In this document: one piece after another, positions 25,036 through 38,900 of the stretch
How positions within the stretch are numbered: position 1 is the first letter of the stretch
Layout: every line of letters starts with the position of its first letter
Assembly: GCA_013399305.1 (NCBI GenBank)
Contig: VXAI01000021.1
Location: forward strand, 6,910,794-6,974,793
Length of the DNA stretch: 64,000 bases
Direction of reading: 5' to 3'
Source: Rostratula benghalensis
Taxonomy: Eukaryota; Chordata; Aves; Charadriiformes; Rostratulidae
The notes under the pieces: generated by a model
Told to the model about the DNA's origin: nothing
Seen by the model: only the letters and a program-made list of their open reading frames with translations
Databases searched by the model: none
Translations under genes and position numbers: made by a program

Positions 25036-28000
25036 TGAAAAATATTATCAATAAAGAACAAATTATGGACTTTAAATGTCTGCAAAATGAAATAAATTTG
25101 ACAGCTTGACAGTTTTCACGACTTTGTGCCTTACAATTACTATTTCCTGTGGTTTTTGCAGAAAACTTAAAAAATATGTCTCAATTTTTTTTTTCATGTT
25201 ATACGGGAAATAAACTCCCAAATTGCATGTCTGTGGCAAAACTGGGAGCAGGTTCTTTATTTACTGTTGAACATAAGTCTCTTACAGTAATGATATAGCA
25301 TCACTGTAAATAGGTGTAGAATTAGAAATGTGATTACTTTTGTGTAATCTTTGATCTCTCTTTGGCTATCTTTTTATCAGTCTTATGCTACCTGAATGTA
25401 GTAAAACTTGTGTGCTACCATGGAAAAATCAGCTGTGGAAGCATTAAAATGCCACTCAATAAATCCTGATAAAAGGGAGAAGCTTGGCTGCTGTGACAGC
25501 TCATTGATCTTCCGTTGCAAGATGCAAGATACTGCAGGAGTGTTTGTAGGAGATTCACAAGGGTCTGTGTAAACAATGTGTTTAAACTGGTGAGATAATA
25601 AACAGTGTTCCCATGTATCATTGGTAGTAAGCTACTTCCAAATACATGTGTGCAGACAACCACTGGCCACACACATGCTTTAGAAGGTGGCTGCATGGGC
25701 TAAGATGTGCTCTTTTTTAGACTAGTGCTTCTGAGCTTCTGATTTATCACTGTTTCTTCAAGTTCTGATCTTAATATTTACAACAAAAGTGATTCCAGAT
25801 AGTGGTGTACACTATGTTGTGCCATAATATTCAGAACAACCAACTGATACAGAATTGTGCATCAGATTGAGCTGTATTGTAATAAATATAGAGCAATATA
25901 TAATAACAATTCTAATATCTGAGCTCTGTTTAGGTTTCATTGGGCCAATATTGCTAATGGAGGAAAATATATGTTTATTTCTTTCTTTGGAACTACTTAT
26001 ATACACATTTTTTTAAAGTGTGTTAGCTCTGTTTCTTGTTCATTGCTTTGATTTTCGGTTTTAGCTGTTGCTTGCAACAGTGGTGAGTATATATCTGCCA
26101 AGTGCCCACCTGCTGGCTTTGTGGATAATTTTCAAAGTTGTCACTTGCAGATATCAAACTAGTGAACTGCGAAAGTGCTACACATAGGGAAGATCTAGCT
26201 ATTACAAAATAAGCTGGTTTGATTACAATAAATGTGAAAACTGATGGCTCTTAAACTATATGAAACCAAGTTATCTCACATTTACAGTACCACCAAGTAC
26301 CACCTCCAGCAAATTCAGCGGTGGTAGTCCAGTGTAAAATCAAAATGAATGCAATGAAAAGCCCTCAACAATACTTCTTTCCTTTCATAAATACCTGGTG
26401 GCTATCCTGAACAAAACTTCCAGTGGAAGCTAAATTCATTAATTTTTGAGTAGAAAATGTACCGTCATCTGCCTGACTTTCCATCTCCAACTTGCGTGGA
26501 AGGATGGAAATTAAATTAATTTGGCTGTGTGTCAGTTGATTCACAACAAATGCTCAAATTTGTCTATTCTTATATTTGAAAACTAAATAAAAAATATCCT
26601 GAGGAATGTTTTTAATCTTCTCAATGTGAGTCTCTAAATTTCTCACCATTTTTTATATCTTCTGGCTATATTTGTGTCAGTACTTTCTTTCTGCAGTTTT
26701 AATCTGCATTGGTAAGTGTCTTACAATTATCTCAGCACTACAGGTGTGGTCATCAAATCTTACTAAAAAGATCTTAAAATATGAGGTTTCTGAAGCACTG
26801 GATGGGCTACTTATGGTATAAACAAGGCTACTGTATCAAGCTCTTGCTGGCTACTCTTTCTGTCCTCTCTATTCCTAAGTCATGCAAATTTTCCATCTCC
26901 TAAGTAGTGCTTACTGATGAGGTTATTTTAGTCAGATCCTTATGCACGTTTCTCTGCATACTCAATGGCAAGCTTTGTATGCCAGATGCATTGGCTTTAT
27001 TTTCAACATGTTCCAAGTCTTTTTGTCTGCTTTTCAGGATGATTTGGTAGATGAAGGTTGTGTGCTGCTATGATTAATACTGGAAATTGTTAGTGTTTTG
27101 TTGTTTTTTTCCTTAAATTATATTTAATTATTTCTATGGCCATCTTTTCTTTAGCTTTTTGAAGCCTGTCTGTAAGCATTGGGGTAGCAAATTTTAATGC
27201 AACTGGACTATGAGACTTGGACATGGCTTCCAAGTAAATCACATTTGAAATAACAATACTCTTTTTCATTTCCTTCCAAATATCAGGGATAGATACACAG
27301 AGAAAGTAGTTGTTTAGAATTTTAATGACATTCCTATTAATTTTTCAGTTTGGACAATTTTTTTTCAATTCAGAAAGAATGTATCTTTTTATTAAAACAT
27401 CTTTAATTTCAGTATTTCAGATGAAATAAATATGATTCAGTTGTAAGTAACGTGGCATATGTAGTTGTATTTATATTAGGCAGTTATGTGTCCTAATTTT
27501 TAGCTTTTAGCAGTAGCATATAGTATTATATGTTGTATGGCATGTAAAAAGCATGTTGCAACTCTCTGAAAAACTTAGAGACCCATACTGATAGACATAC
27601 AGTTTGAACGTAAGCTGCCAAATGCTATATTTCAGCAATAACTACTCTCAAAATGAGCTGCTGCATTGTTTTCTGGTAATTCAGTGCATCCCTCATAATT
27701 AGACAGCTAAATTTAATTCTCTTTTTGTTGTACTGTGGGTGTTCTGAAAGCTGATGAGCAACAATCAATAGCACTTTCTTTAGCATAAATGCTTTTAAGG
27801 TAATTGCTCTGGAATTTTAAGAGGTTGGGGTGGTTTTTTTTCTTTTTTAAATGGTGGTCTTTAATAGGAGGATGATTTAAAAGAAATTGGTGTGTGCAAG
27901 TGGTGTCCTATCAGGCAGGTTTGCTGACATTTGAGGCATGGTCATGATGTAGTGAGCTCTTCTCAGAAACAACTGACTTGTGTGGATCATAAAGACAAAT

Positions 28001-30237
28001 GCGTTAATTAAAATTTGGCAACTTTTATTTCACTGTCCCCACCCCATTACCTGCAGGGACCAGAGCATCCAGGTTTCATTACAACAATGCATCTTTGCCA
28101 GCTGGGAGAGAGGGGCAAAGGAGCAGGCAGCAGCTTCTGCTCTCCTATTGAAAAGATGGAAAGTTTCCTGTCGTTTCCATGGTATAGCAGATGGAGAAAT
28201 TCCTCTTCCTTGTAGTCCCTCTTCAGTCCAACAGAGCTCCTCTCTCCTACTCCAGTGCTACTATGAAAAAAGCACCAGGCAATTTTTGGACACTAACAAT
28301 GAGAAAGAGCACTTTATGCTAGAGAATTGTGTAGAAGTGCACAATGGAAGCCATTTACAAAAAAATCCAGGAACTAAGAGAAAACCCAAGATCATCCTTC
28401 TGCAAGCTACTTATGTATTTACTGGTACAGAGCATCTTGAAAAAAGAATGCCATTGCCTTTAGCCTGATTATCATTTCATCAGAAACTAAACCCCTGTTA
28501 CAACATCTGCTTGTCACATGGTTTCATGGATAATATTTGGTCCTTGTGGTTCTTTGTGAGAGTGGCCTTCCACTGTAACTCTGGTACTCACAGTTTGGTA
28601 GCCAGTGATTGTCTATGTGGAGAAAATCCAGTATTTACAATTTACATGTGGCTTTACCATTGTACCTAGAGAGTCTCAGGTCAATGCTGAACTTTAACAC
28701 GTATGTAGGTCCAGATTCAGATCACTTTTTTGAGTATCTTAAGGTGGTACGAGTCTTGGGGGATGGTGGCATTGGAGGTAGTCCCTGGTTGAAGAAGGTT
28801 GCATTATGAAAACATATTTTACTTATTTGTTTTGAAACCAAGCAGAGTCAAAGAATTAAAATGACTTGTGTGTGGCTGACTAGCAGATACACAATAAAGC
28901 AAAAAATAGAATCACTGTTTCTTGGCACCATGGCTATTGCATAAGCTGTTTGACCAGACTCTGAATTTCAAAGCAGATTCGTCAAATAGTTATCAACCAC
29001 GTTTGTAACCAGGCAGTTGTATAAGTGGTACACAGTAAATTGGCATCAGGACTCCAAATTGGACCCTTTGGTTTGCGGGAATTGATTCGGGCAATTTTTG
29101 GTGTGAAAGCAAAGAGAAGAGGCTGCCACTGGGTTCCACCACTTTCATACCAATTTAACAGACTTCCTGGTTTCCATTTCTCCTTCCATTCCTCTTCCAC
29201 CTCTTCAGTTCTCCAGCCTCCCACTCTGGTAGAGCTTAATCAACAGGACAGATGAAATGGCATGGTGGTGCTGACCCACTTTGCGCCACTCAAGTTGGGG
29301 ATAGTTTCCTATGCATGCTGTCCTCTGTTTCAAAGTGGAACAAACAGTGTACTGTGAATGGGTCTCTGACTTCTGGGCAAATGATGGAGATTGGTGCAGA
29401 TTTTATTTCTCAGAAAGTTTCAGGTGTAAAAAATGGAAAGACCACCAGATACTTGTTATAAAAACATGTCATTCTTTTTCCTAAAAATAGATTATACTGG
29501 CTTTTATTTTCCTATAAAAGGATAAAATATGTCATGGTTTCTGGGGCTATATTTTACAAATTATTTTTTAATCAGAGGGAAGTTTACCTTAAAAATGGAA
29601 TTCAAACACAGACCATTCTCAATTTTTTTTTCTTGGTTTGTCAGTATGCTTTCTGCCTACGTGTTCAGCTGTGCTAAGGGCTGTTCAAATTGACAGACAA
29701 TTCTAAAACTGTACTGGAAACCAATTTACTGCTTTTACAGGACTCTTACACCCCTCTGTTCCAAGGATCAGAATTATGTGTTTATAAACAAATTGCCCTT
29801 TGAGGTTCATTTCAGAGTACAGTTATGCTTCTATAACACGCCATAGTGTCTCTTGTATTGTACAATAAAGTAACGGGTGTTGATTTTTTTTAGGTTGATG
29901 TAAAATGACTGACTAATGTGACAGACAGATGAGATCACATCTCTGACCGTGCAGAAATCTAATCCAGAGACTTTATTAGAAGTGAAAATTTACAAAATGG
30001 TAAAAGCCTGCAATAATGCATCATCTCTGTCTGCCCTCGCCTTGAAAAGTTGCGTGTCTGTCAGATATGGGGTATTAGTAGAGCGAGCACTTTACATGAG
30101 TTTTGCACCCCCTGGAGAAGACTGGAGGCAGCCCCAATACCTATGAGTCAGTAAGGAGAAACATCAGACCAGAATCCATTTAGACTAATCCATATCCCAA
30201 ATGACAGTGAGTGAGAAACACTTTGCCAGTGAAGGCA
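25036..30237. other. Unique non-coding sequence; contains the longest unassigned open frame
   Basis: I find no transposon or supported gene here. The longest open frame of the window (162 codons, plus strand, 27980-28468) lies here and is listed separately as doubtful. The segment at 26050-26350 and others contain ordinary AT-rich unique DNA. A TGTCATGGTTTC word at 29531 resembles the end of the ERVL LTRs, but the following sequence does not, so it is treated as chance. Confidence 0.5.
27980..28468 (+). other. Unassigned 162-codon open frame, doubtful
   Basis: This is the longest open frame in the window. It runs from an ATG at 27980 to the TGA at 28466-28468. The translation has no signal peptide, no membrane segment and no motif I recognise. 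It contains many rare or clustered residues (runs of serine and glutamine, scattered cysteines and tryptophans) and looks like chance translation. No TATA box, splice sites or close downstream polyadenylation signal point to a gene. It could be a decayed coding exon or processed pseudogene, but chance is the simplest explanation in 64 kb searched on six frames. Confidence 0.15.
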
Positions 30238-30700
30238 TGCCCTGGTTTCAGCTGGGATAGTGTTAATTTTCTTCCTAATAGCTGCCATGTTTTGGATTTA
30301 GTATGAGAATAATGTTGATAACACATGCTGGTTTAGTTGCTGCTAAGTAACTTATATACAAAGTTAAGAACTTTTTCAGCTTCCCATAGAAGCTGAGAGG
30401 GAGCACAGACAGGACAAGCTCTCCAAAGGAAAATTCCATGTCAGCTGCTCTGGAACAGGCTAGACATTGGCCTGCAGGTGGTGAGCAATTGCATTATGCA
30501 TAGCTTGTTTTGTATATTCTTTTTATCATTATTATTGTTACTATTTAATCTTCCTTTACTGTCCCATTAAAGACGTTTTATCTCAACCCACTAATTTTAC
30601 TTTATTTTCCTGATTTTTCCCATCCCAGTGGGGAGGAGGGGGAAAGGAGGGAGGAAGTGGCTTTGTGGTGTTTGGCTGTTTGCTGGGTGAAACCATGACA
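30238..30700 (+). mobile_element. Solo LTR of an avian ERVL-type endogenous retrovirus
   Basis: This is a 463-bp element that starts TGCCCTGGTTTCAGCTGGGA and ends GGGTGAAACCATGACA, giving TG...CA ends with a short imperfect inverted repeat. The interior has blocks familiar from a widespread avian ERVL-type LTR. These are 'gttttggatttagtatgaga' with 'ataatgttgataacaca', then 'cagcttcccatagaagctga', then 'tgcatagcttgttttgtata', then a (TTA/ATT)-rich run, and finally 'ttatctcaaccca' and 'cccatcccagtgggga'. The LTR is in plus orientation. No gag, pol or env sequence adjoins it, so it is a solo LTR left by recombination. The 5-bp flanks (aggca and gggct) do not match well, so the target duplication has decayed or the edges are off by a base or two. 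A central portion carrying the promoter appears shortened relative to typical copies. Confidence 0.88.
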
Positions 30701-33700
30701 GGGCTCTCTCTTGCTGCACCCTTTGTGACTGCTGACTCTTTTTCCCAGTTACAAAACCTGTGATTAGCAGAGAGGGCAATGAGACTCCTGTTGGAGCTCA
30801 AACTCTGAGACAAAATTCTTTTTTTCATGGCCCTAATGTTTTATTTGCTTCACCCTGGATGATATTTGAGCCAGTCTAATAAATGCTTTTCCTAGTGCTC
30901 GCTCACTATCTTGGAGAGATATCCAGATTCTACTATAAACAATATTTTAAGCATTTGAGTGCTGCTTATTTTTTTAATAGGGCCCTGAGAATCCCAGCAT
31001 GTCTGTTAGATTTAGTTGTTCTGCAGCTGCAGTGAACTGTACGAGTAAGTCTTTGACCATATCATAGTCTGTGATTTTTGGAACGTCAGTCATACACACA
31101 CACACTTCACTGCCCTTTAAAGCAATTCCTTTTAACACAGTAAAGCACTTTTTTTACCCCAAAATCCTTTCTGGGGTTATTTGTTAAGTTCATTCCAAAC
31201 TGTGTAAAGAAATGTCACTGTTGAAATAATTTTAAAATTTGTATGTTTTTATCTGCTGCTTCTTTGGCTGTGGAAAACTGCTAGTTTTCCATAATCTGAA
31301 TAATTCATAAAGCAGAAGTAATAGGACAAATTGACCTTGCCTAGTATTGCAGTGGTTCACTCAGCCCTTAATTACAAGTACAGTTACAGAGAAATTAGCC
31401 TTTGAAGAATGATTATGTTGCTAGTGAGATACATGAAAGATTTCCAAAGTTTAGCTGAAATCATTTGAATCTGTCTATAACTGGTGTAAATGAGATTCAG
31501 TTAGCATATAAAATAAGATTTTTTGTAATTTTGAATTTCATGTCAGGTTGAGATTGGTTCATAAACTGTGGCTCATCGCAGCCTACCCGATTCCCTTATA
31601 ACATCAAATAGACAGAAGTAGGCTCTACTTCTACTCTGAATAAACATGTGTTACTGCCATTAATGAGAATAAATCCCTGAGTTGCTTTTAAATATTCCAA
31701 AAAGCAAAAGCTGCTTACTGCAGTTGACTACTTTGCACAGCTAGTGCGTCCTTGTCCTAAACTAATGACACGCATCTGCCAGTACAAAGCCAATTAACCA
31801 GCTCTCAAGGTATCACAGGATGGCAGTAATTTCTGTCACCACAGGAATATGAGTATAGTTAAAAATTGGAAGGGACCTGAATGAATGTGGTTATTACTGT
31901 TATAATTTTTATGCATTCAATATCAGTTTTCTCTGGGTTTATGCCATTGTGACATTGTACCTATATATTAATAGCAAGTAGTACACCCAGTTTGGTGATG
32001 TCAGTGCAAATCCAGGAAGACTGCATTAAGGTGATGAAAGAATCTGCGCTTGACTGAAGTTTATGGGGACTTGGTTTGGTTTTGAAGCATTTAAATGAAG
32101 AGGTGGTACAGGTTCACAGCCTCCAGAGAGCTGGAAGATGTATTGATGTTAACATAGTGGGATTACCAAATGAAGGCAGTGAGGCAGCAGGATAATCATG
32201 GTGGAGGGTGCTGGAGACAGGATGCAGCTTCTGCATTTCTCCAGTACCTGAAGAAATCAGGAACTTTTTACGGGACGGCCAAGAAAATTACTTAGACAAG
32301 ACAATCTTGGAGGATAGTCTCAAGGTCACATAATGACATTGCCGATAACCATGATGTCTACTTTGGGAGAGGAAAGTGACACCTGACTGAAGTGCTGCAT
32401 GCTCTTTAATCCTGATAAAGACTGTAGAAGTTCAAAGTCCTGTGAATGCTTTCAGCCGACTAAGTAATAGAGCTTACAGGCTAGTGCCTGTCTGCCTCTT
32501 CTGAGCAAGTAACTTGCTTGAGGCAGAAATAGTTGCTTCAAAGTAGATGTTTGTAAGTGAGGAAAAGGAGTGCAAATTTCTTTAGTAACTACTGTGAGAT
32601 CTTAATCCTCTTGCATGTGAATTTTAACTCTCTTATGAGATAGTTGAATGCAGCAGGACCTGAAACTGAAGAGAATAGTTTCCAATTGTGAAGAAACTTA
32701 ATGGACTGGTAATGTCTTTTGTTTTTCTCCCCTCTGAATGTGTGAGGTGTCCTTTCAGGCACTAGGAGAAAGAAGCATTGCATCCTCCTGGTGCTCTCTG
32801 TTCAGATAGTCAGAATCACATGAAGAGGTTTCTGACTAAGATACAGCTGGCTGTGTGCATGTAGTGTGAGTTTGATTCAGCACATTTTCAGATGATACTG
32901 CTTACTGTCTATATGTGTGCATGAACAGAAGGAGGCGTAGGAAGATATCAAGTTTCTTGCTTTCTTTAAATGGCATGCGTGTTCATATTAATTAAAAAAC
33001 CCACAACCTTTTTCTTTTTCTCAGGTGCCATCTCTGCTTTCATTGCTAAGGACACAACAAATCAATCCTAATTAGAAGCCTAATTGAACAGTCCAAGGAG
33101 TAATCAATATTGAACCAAGTGCTCTTTATGGTGATCTGTCAGTTTTCTTTTTAGGAAGCTGCCAAAGCCATATCTTCAAATGCTTCTTTTAAAGTGATTT
33201 ATATAAAGACCTTTCAGCTGAATTTTAAATCAGCACTAGCTGAAGTATCTGTGTCCTTCATCAGAAACTGGTAATCTAGTTTTAGTAATCTGAAACCCAA
33301 AATTACTAAATGAATGAAAACTCAAAGTTTGAGAAATACTATTTAAATATTTTTTTAAAAGCCCAACTCTCTCATTTCATCTAAATCTTAAGATCCACTA
33401 CTCTACTACTGTCTTGGAGTGTGACAGACAACTATCTGGTCTGTTTGCATTCCCCAGAAATGGGGCTGTTGTTTTGCGGGCTCACTACTTGCCTCAGAAA
33501 TCCTGTCTGAAACACCTGGACACCTGCTTCTGCACATGTGCTTGTCTGGGGAGTGGGACCTATGGTACAGATACAGACTTTGCTCTACTTTATTTTTATT
33601 GCCTCTTTGAAGGACAGGTGGCATTAGAGGCTCATGGGAATAGTAACTGGCGGAATCTCAATTAACACTGGTTTTCAATGTTTTGGTCAGCTGATTTTGC

Positions 33701-35508
33701 ACCAAAGGGAGCAGAGAGGAGAGAGAGTGGTACTGAGCACTGTGCCCAAAGATAGCAAACTGCATACACTGCTGAAATCTTGCCTGCACGAGTAATTTGT
33801 TTTCTGAGAAACCTACACATTCAATAAACTTATGCCTTTGGTTATGCCTTACAGCTGAAAACCTTTAAGTCATTTGGTATCAGCTAACCCTTCACTTTCA
33901 GTTATACTTTACATATGCCTCATTCTCATGATTTGTTTATTGCTTATTTTTATGTGTTACCATCACTGTAAATATACTGCTTGATTTTTCAAGTGTCTTG
34001 GCAGTTAATATGCTACTATGCCTATGAGAGACATTCTCATAAGCAAATATTTACAGCAAATCTTATATTCTGCTATATCAAGATGTACAAATACTTTATT
34101 TGTTTAAGTTCTGTTCAAAATACATTCACTGGGACAGTGGTTGGGGAATAAATATATGTATCTGGGGAAATAAAGAGCTAATATGTACAGACCTGACAAT
34201 GGTACACACCTGGTAGATATTGCAGTTTTGACAATGGGCAGTAAAGTGATGAAGTAAGAGAAGTTGTGTCCCCTTCACTATCCCTGTATCCATTTGTCCT
34301 ACTGCTGTGTGCACAGCTATGAGACTAAGGGATCTTTGTTTTCACTTGGACTTTTAAGAACCCTTCTGATATGTGAAAGCAAGCAGTGTACATGGAAACT
34401 GTTATTGTAGCCTGATGTAATCCAGAACTCTTTTTAAAGCAGTTCTTCTTTTAAATTTCTTCATGAAACCAATTATTTTAGCATGTATTTGTTCTTCACG
34501 TGTGGAGAAAGAAAAGTGTCTTGTACTGAAGCAGAATCAGATAACAGTGTTGGTTAATTCGTAATTGCCAACAAAAGATTTGTTGGACTTTCCCTTATTT
34601 CAAGCCACATATCCATAGAATTTAAAAAAATTTTACGGACCACCCACCCACCCATTGATTGTGGGCTTAAATTTCTCCTCAGCTTTGTTCTCTCTTCTGA
34701 GCCAAGACAGATCCCAATCAAGAGAGAGTCCCAGTAGATGTATGTTTAATGCTGCAGTCATATTGTCGTACTGAAGATGCAAAATCCTAGGAAAGCATTA
34801 TCAGGAAACATGATAAACTGTAATTTAAGGCTATATGAAAGCACCTCACTTATTCAGTTCCTCCCCCCATCCCACTTTCTCCCCTCCTAGCTTTTCCAGT
34901 AGTAGGTTTTTGTGTTTTGTCTTTTGGCATTCAAGCTCACTCAACACTTAAGTCCTGTTAGTAGTATTGACTCAGTGATAGCCCACTTATCAAGGTGGCT
35001 AAGAAGCTGTTAATGCTATCACAGTGGAAAAAAATAGTGTGGAGTGGGTCCACGCTACAGGTAGCAGTACCATTTGCTTGTCGTTAATTGATTTCCCTTC
35101 AAACTATTGCAGTTAATTTTGTGACTAAACAGCTATCTCAGGCAATATTCCTCAGTCATCTTTACAGTACCTCTGAAACACATATAACATGTATCTGTTC
35201 TTTCCACATGACCTTTAAAGGGATGAAATTTATGCTAATGAACCATCTGGGGAAAAGGATCCTAGAGATCTTTTTCCTGTAGAAAGTGGGGCTGCAAAAA
35301 GGTGTGAAGCATTAACTGTCAAGAGCAGCTGGCTGAATTCAGGCCAGAGAGCAGTTTTCTCCTCCATGTATTCCTGTTTAAAGCCATGAAGTCCCCAGGG
35401 GCACCTAGAACTGGCCTTTTCTTTCTAGCCAGTAGGAGAAGAGCCACAGGAACTGCAGTACAGAATTTTTTTCCTTGTTAGGCATGCTGTAGAGACCTTT
35501 TATTTTAA

Positions 35509-35552
35509 GGTGGGGTGTGGTGGGTTTTTTTTGTGGGGTTTTTTTTTTTTTT
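35509..35552 (+). repeat. G/T-rich low-complexity tract
   Basis: The tract alternates G runs (35512-35515, 35522-35524, 35535-35538) with T runs and finishes with T14 at 35539-35552. Only three G runs of three or more are present, so a stable G-quadruplex is not well supported. Confidence 0.75.
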
Positions 35553-35909
35553 AATTTAAAGTGAAGCAGGTGGCTGTCTGTCCTGTCCTCGTCTTGTTTT
35601 TTAATATATTTTTTACATACGTGCCAGCTTTGAATAGAAAGTTTTGAAAAAGCTTTGACTTATAAAGCAAGTCTTTTCAAGCATGAATTGATGCTAGATA
35701 CACTCAGGTGAAACAGTCACAGATATTCGTGAGATGACATGTTCATAAGGGGATCAAAGCAGCTTTTAACCATCAGCTAAGGGAGTGGAGACTTTTAATA
35801 AATCTTGAGCAGTGAAAGCTAAAGTATCTTTTGATAAATAAGTGGCTGAAATAGATTGTGCTTATAGGAGGTGCTTTATGATTTTTCAGGAATTTTATAT
35901 TGAACCCCT

Positions 35910-35925
35910 CCCCCCCCCCCCCCCC
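35910..35925 (+). repeat. Poly(C) tract, C16
   Basis: Sixteen uninterrupted C residues are preceded by CCCCT and followed by AAACAAACAG. Long poly(C)/poly(G) runs are much rarer than poly(A) in vertebrate DNA and are a frequent place for sequencing length errors. The exact length should be treated with caution. Confidence 0.88.
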
Positions 35926-38900
35926 AAACAAACAGCAAAAAAGACCACCCAACTGTGCAAAAACTTGAACCCCCTGCCTTTTCTCTATCACTCATCAATC
36001 AGTGGTATTGAACTAAAGAAACATTGCTTTGATGAGATTTAAATGAGATGTGACCACCAAATAAATTTATTAGATGTGTTAACGATTGATCTACAACCTC
36101 CTCTGTCTTATGGTGCTTTTATTTTCTTGTATTGAAATTGTTTATTTACTTAATGTGATGGATTTGTATGTCTGACATCTTTTTTTTCCAGCTGTATTTT
36201 TCCCCAGCTGTTGGCAACTGTAGTTTCCAACTATGAACTAGTTGGTTTAATGAAAGAGACTGTGTTTTTCTACATCTATTACTTCTTTTTCTGAAGTTAT
36301 TTGTCTAGTTCAGTTATCTGAGAGGAGCCTGGAGAGAATAATCTGTCCTATTCTAAGAAAATTCTGAATCTGTTGGGTGAATTGGCCTCTCAATTTACCT
36401 GTCAACCCTCACAGACTATAGAGAAACTATTCTTTGTGACTGTGACTCCTGAAGTCAGGGGATAGGAATCCACTCAGAAGTGTTCGGGAAGTGAAGCCTC
36501 TCTATGGAAGGACTTGCTAGGAAGAACAGAAACAAATTTTAAACTGTGTTTTTTTGAGGCCTGGATCTTTATAGTTTGTTCAATACTTCAATTTTCAGAA
36601 AGGACATTTTTCCAGTGTGTGATTGTTTATAGTGAAAATCATGACAGGACTGTGATTCTTATTAGAAAGCATTAAGCACCTACCTTTGGAAATCAAGGCC
36701 TCATAGGGGCATTTGAAATTAGTCATCCAAAATAATGAATTGTTGCTGATAAGGACACACTGTGTTACCATGTTTCAGTACAGTTGTTCAGCAGTTACGT
36801 ATTTAAATCCCAGATGTCCTAGCCTGTGCCCAAGAGCTGCTCTTGGTAGTTTCTGTTTCAACTTAGTAGAAAGAGAGGACAGAGGTTCTATTTTCATTAG
36901 AAATACCCAAAAGTGATATATGTAAAGAAAATGTTGTGATTACTACATTGGAGTAAAAGGTATTTAATGAACTCTAGATTTTCAGAGCAGGGACCCAGTT
37001 ACTTGCCACATAGTTCTAAGAGTTTGTCAGCAATTCAAGTTTTGGAACATTTCTTTGAGTATCATGTCACTGGCTTCATGTGCTACAGCATTTTCAAACT
37101 TCGACTTACTGATCCTAGATACAGAATTGTATTAAACTGTTATGTGTTTGAAGTACAGTTGACATCAAATGGTAAGATTCATCTAGAGTTCTCTTGTTGT
37201 CATATAACACTTGTTATCAAGTTTCAATGGTCACATTTAACTTCAAGCAGTATTTAACTAGGTTAAATGTTACAGGACCTGAAGAAATTTAAAATACCAG
37301 TTCATTGTTAATATTTTCCTAATCTCTAGGTTTTCTGTAAATCAATATGACTCTTGAGGGAACCATATTTAATATCTGAGAAGCATGTTAGCAGTCACTT
37401 ATAGTTTTATATCACTGGAGATAGAAATTTACTTTTCATAATTTAGAGGAACCTCTGTGAAATATGATGTCAAATAGAATCTTATTCCTTATTTATGGTG
37501 TTTAAACTTTTAAATACATCCATGTGCAGAGCAAAAGGCCATGTATACCACATGAAAAATTTCTTCAGAAAGTACTGTGTCACAAATACACAAAGCTCTA
37601 ACATATTCCCAAGGTCTGAACACTACAGTATTGTCACCTTAATTTACTGGCTTAATAACATTATTCACTTTACAAGTTAATTTTACTTTAACATGGGTTT
37701 TTTTGGTTTTTTTTAATTATTAAATGGAGTTTGTTTTTAATCAGCCTACAGGAATAACAATGTACATATATTTCTGGCTTGTCTTTTTTGCATAGTAACA
37801 AAAGGTGGGACAGAATTAACTACTAGTTGCATATACTCAGTATGATGGTTGGTGCTAGAGCTAAAGAGAGAAAATTGGCATTCGGTTGCATTACTGGTGC
37901 TTTATTCTTCCTAAGAGTGCTGGTTTTCTTTCTTGAGATCTATCCAAATAGATAGGAAAAGGAGCTAGATGGGTGAACTCCTGAATGTGGTTACACTGAT
38001 AATCAGTAAAGGATAGGCAGCTCTTTATTAGAGAGAACATTTTTCACATATATCGAATCTTAGACCTCCCATTTCTCACCTCTAAACCTCAATCTTCAAG
38101 GGGGATCTACAAATTGCTTTTAAATTCTAGAAAATAAAATCTGTAACTGCTGCTTACTAAAAAAACAACAGCAGAAGCATTTGTGTTGTGGACCATTACA
38201 ATCTGCTGATCCCTCTGTTGCAAAGATTCTATTAATTCTTTTCTTTTTTGTGTCCTGGGCCTATCAGATTTTCCTTTTTTAACACCAAGTACTGCTTTCA
38301 GCACCACCTGTGTTCTTTGCTTTTCTAGTCTTTTTGACTAACCCTAAGTAGCAGCATAATTCCACCTGTTAGTAATGCCAGTTCTACCCATGTAACATTT
38401 CAATGACATGAAAGGGAACAGCTTTTTCATCCCTACTGTATTTTTCCCCTTTCTCTTCCCATTCCTCACTTCACGCATTTGCCTTGTGTCAACTCTGGAG
38501 TTGAGGGACCCCTTCCTGAACAGATGTAACTCAAAACTGGAGATGTGTCTTTATTCATTGCATAGGGAGAAAAGTAGCAGAGAAAAAAATAATGGGCAGT
38601 TTCCTGCCATTTTAGTGGATTTAGTTCATTCAGAGAAGGGTGCTGGAAGCCCAAGAGTCAGGTCAGTGAGGGGAAATGGTATGGCAGTGGGGCAGATGGA
38701 TCAGAACGTGGGAGGAGAAAGAGGAAAAGTGGAAACCTTGCTCATTTTATTGCAGCCACCTTTCAGATCAAATTATTTTAAACTATAATTTAAAAGTAGT
38801 TGCAATCCGATAAATACCATTTCATTGCAATTTAACTTCTTTTTGTCAGCTCTGACAAAGGGTTTCTGTTCTACGTGCTGAACATGCTTTTAAAAAAGAA

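Noticed and set aside
29531..29548. TGTCATGGTTTC word resembling the end of an ERVL LTR in minus orientation
   Set aside because: The sequence that follows does not match the LTR interior, so it is a chance or microscopic remnant.
31855..31885. 'ttggaagggacct' word like the CR1 3' region
   Set aside because: It is an isolated 13-base match with no octamer tail and no adjoining CR1 sequence.
35509..35552. Possible G-quadruplex
   Set aside because: Only three G runs of three or more are present within reach, below the usual four-run rule.
38408..38788. 126-codon plus-strand open frame with a hydrophobic start
   Set aside because: The phenylalanine-rich start comes from a pyrimidine-rich stretch, not a convincing signal peptide, and there is no family match.
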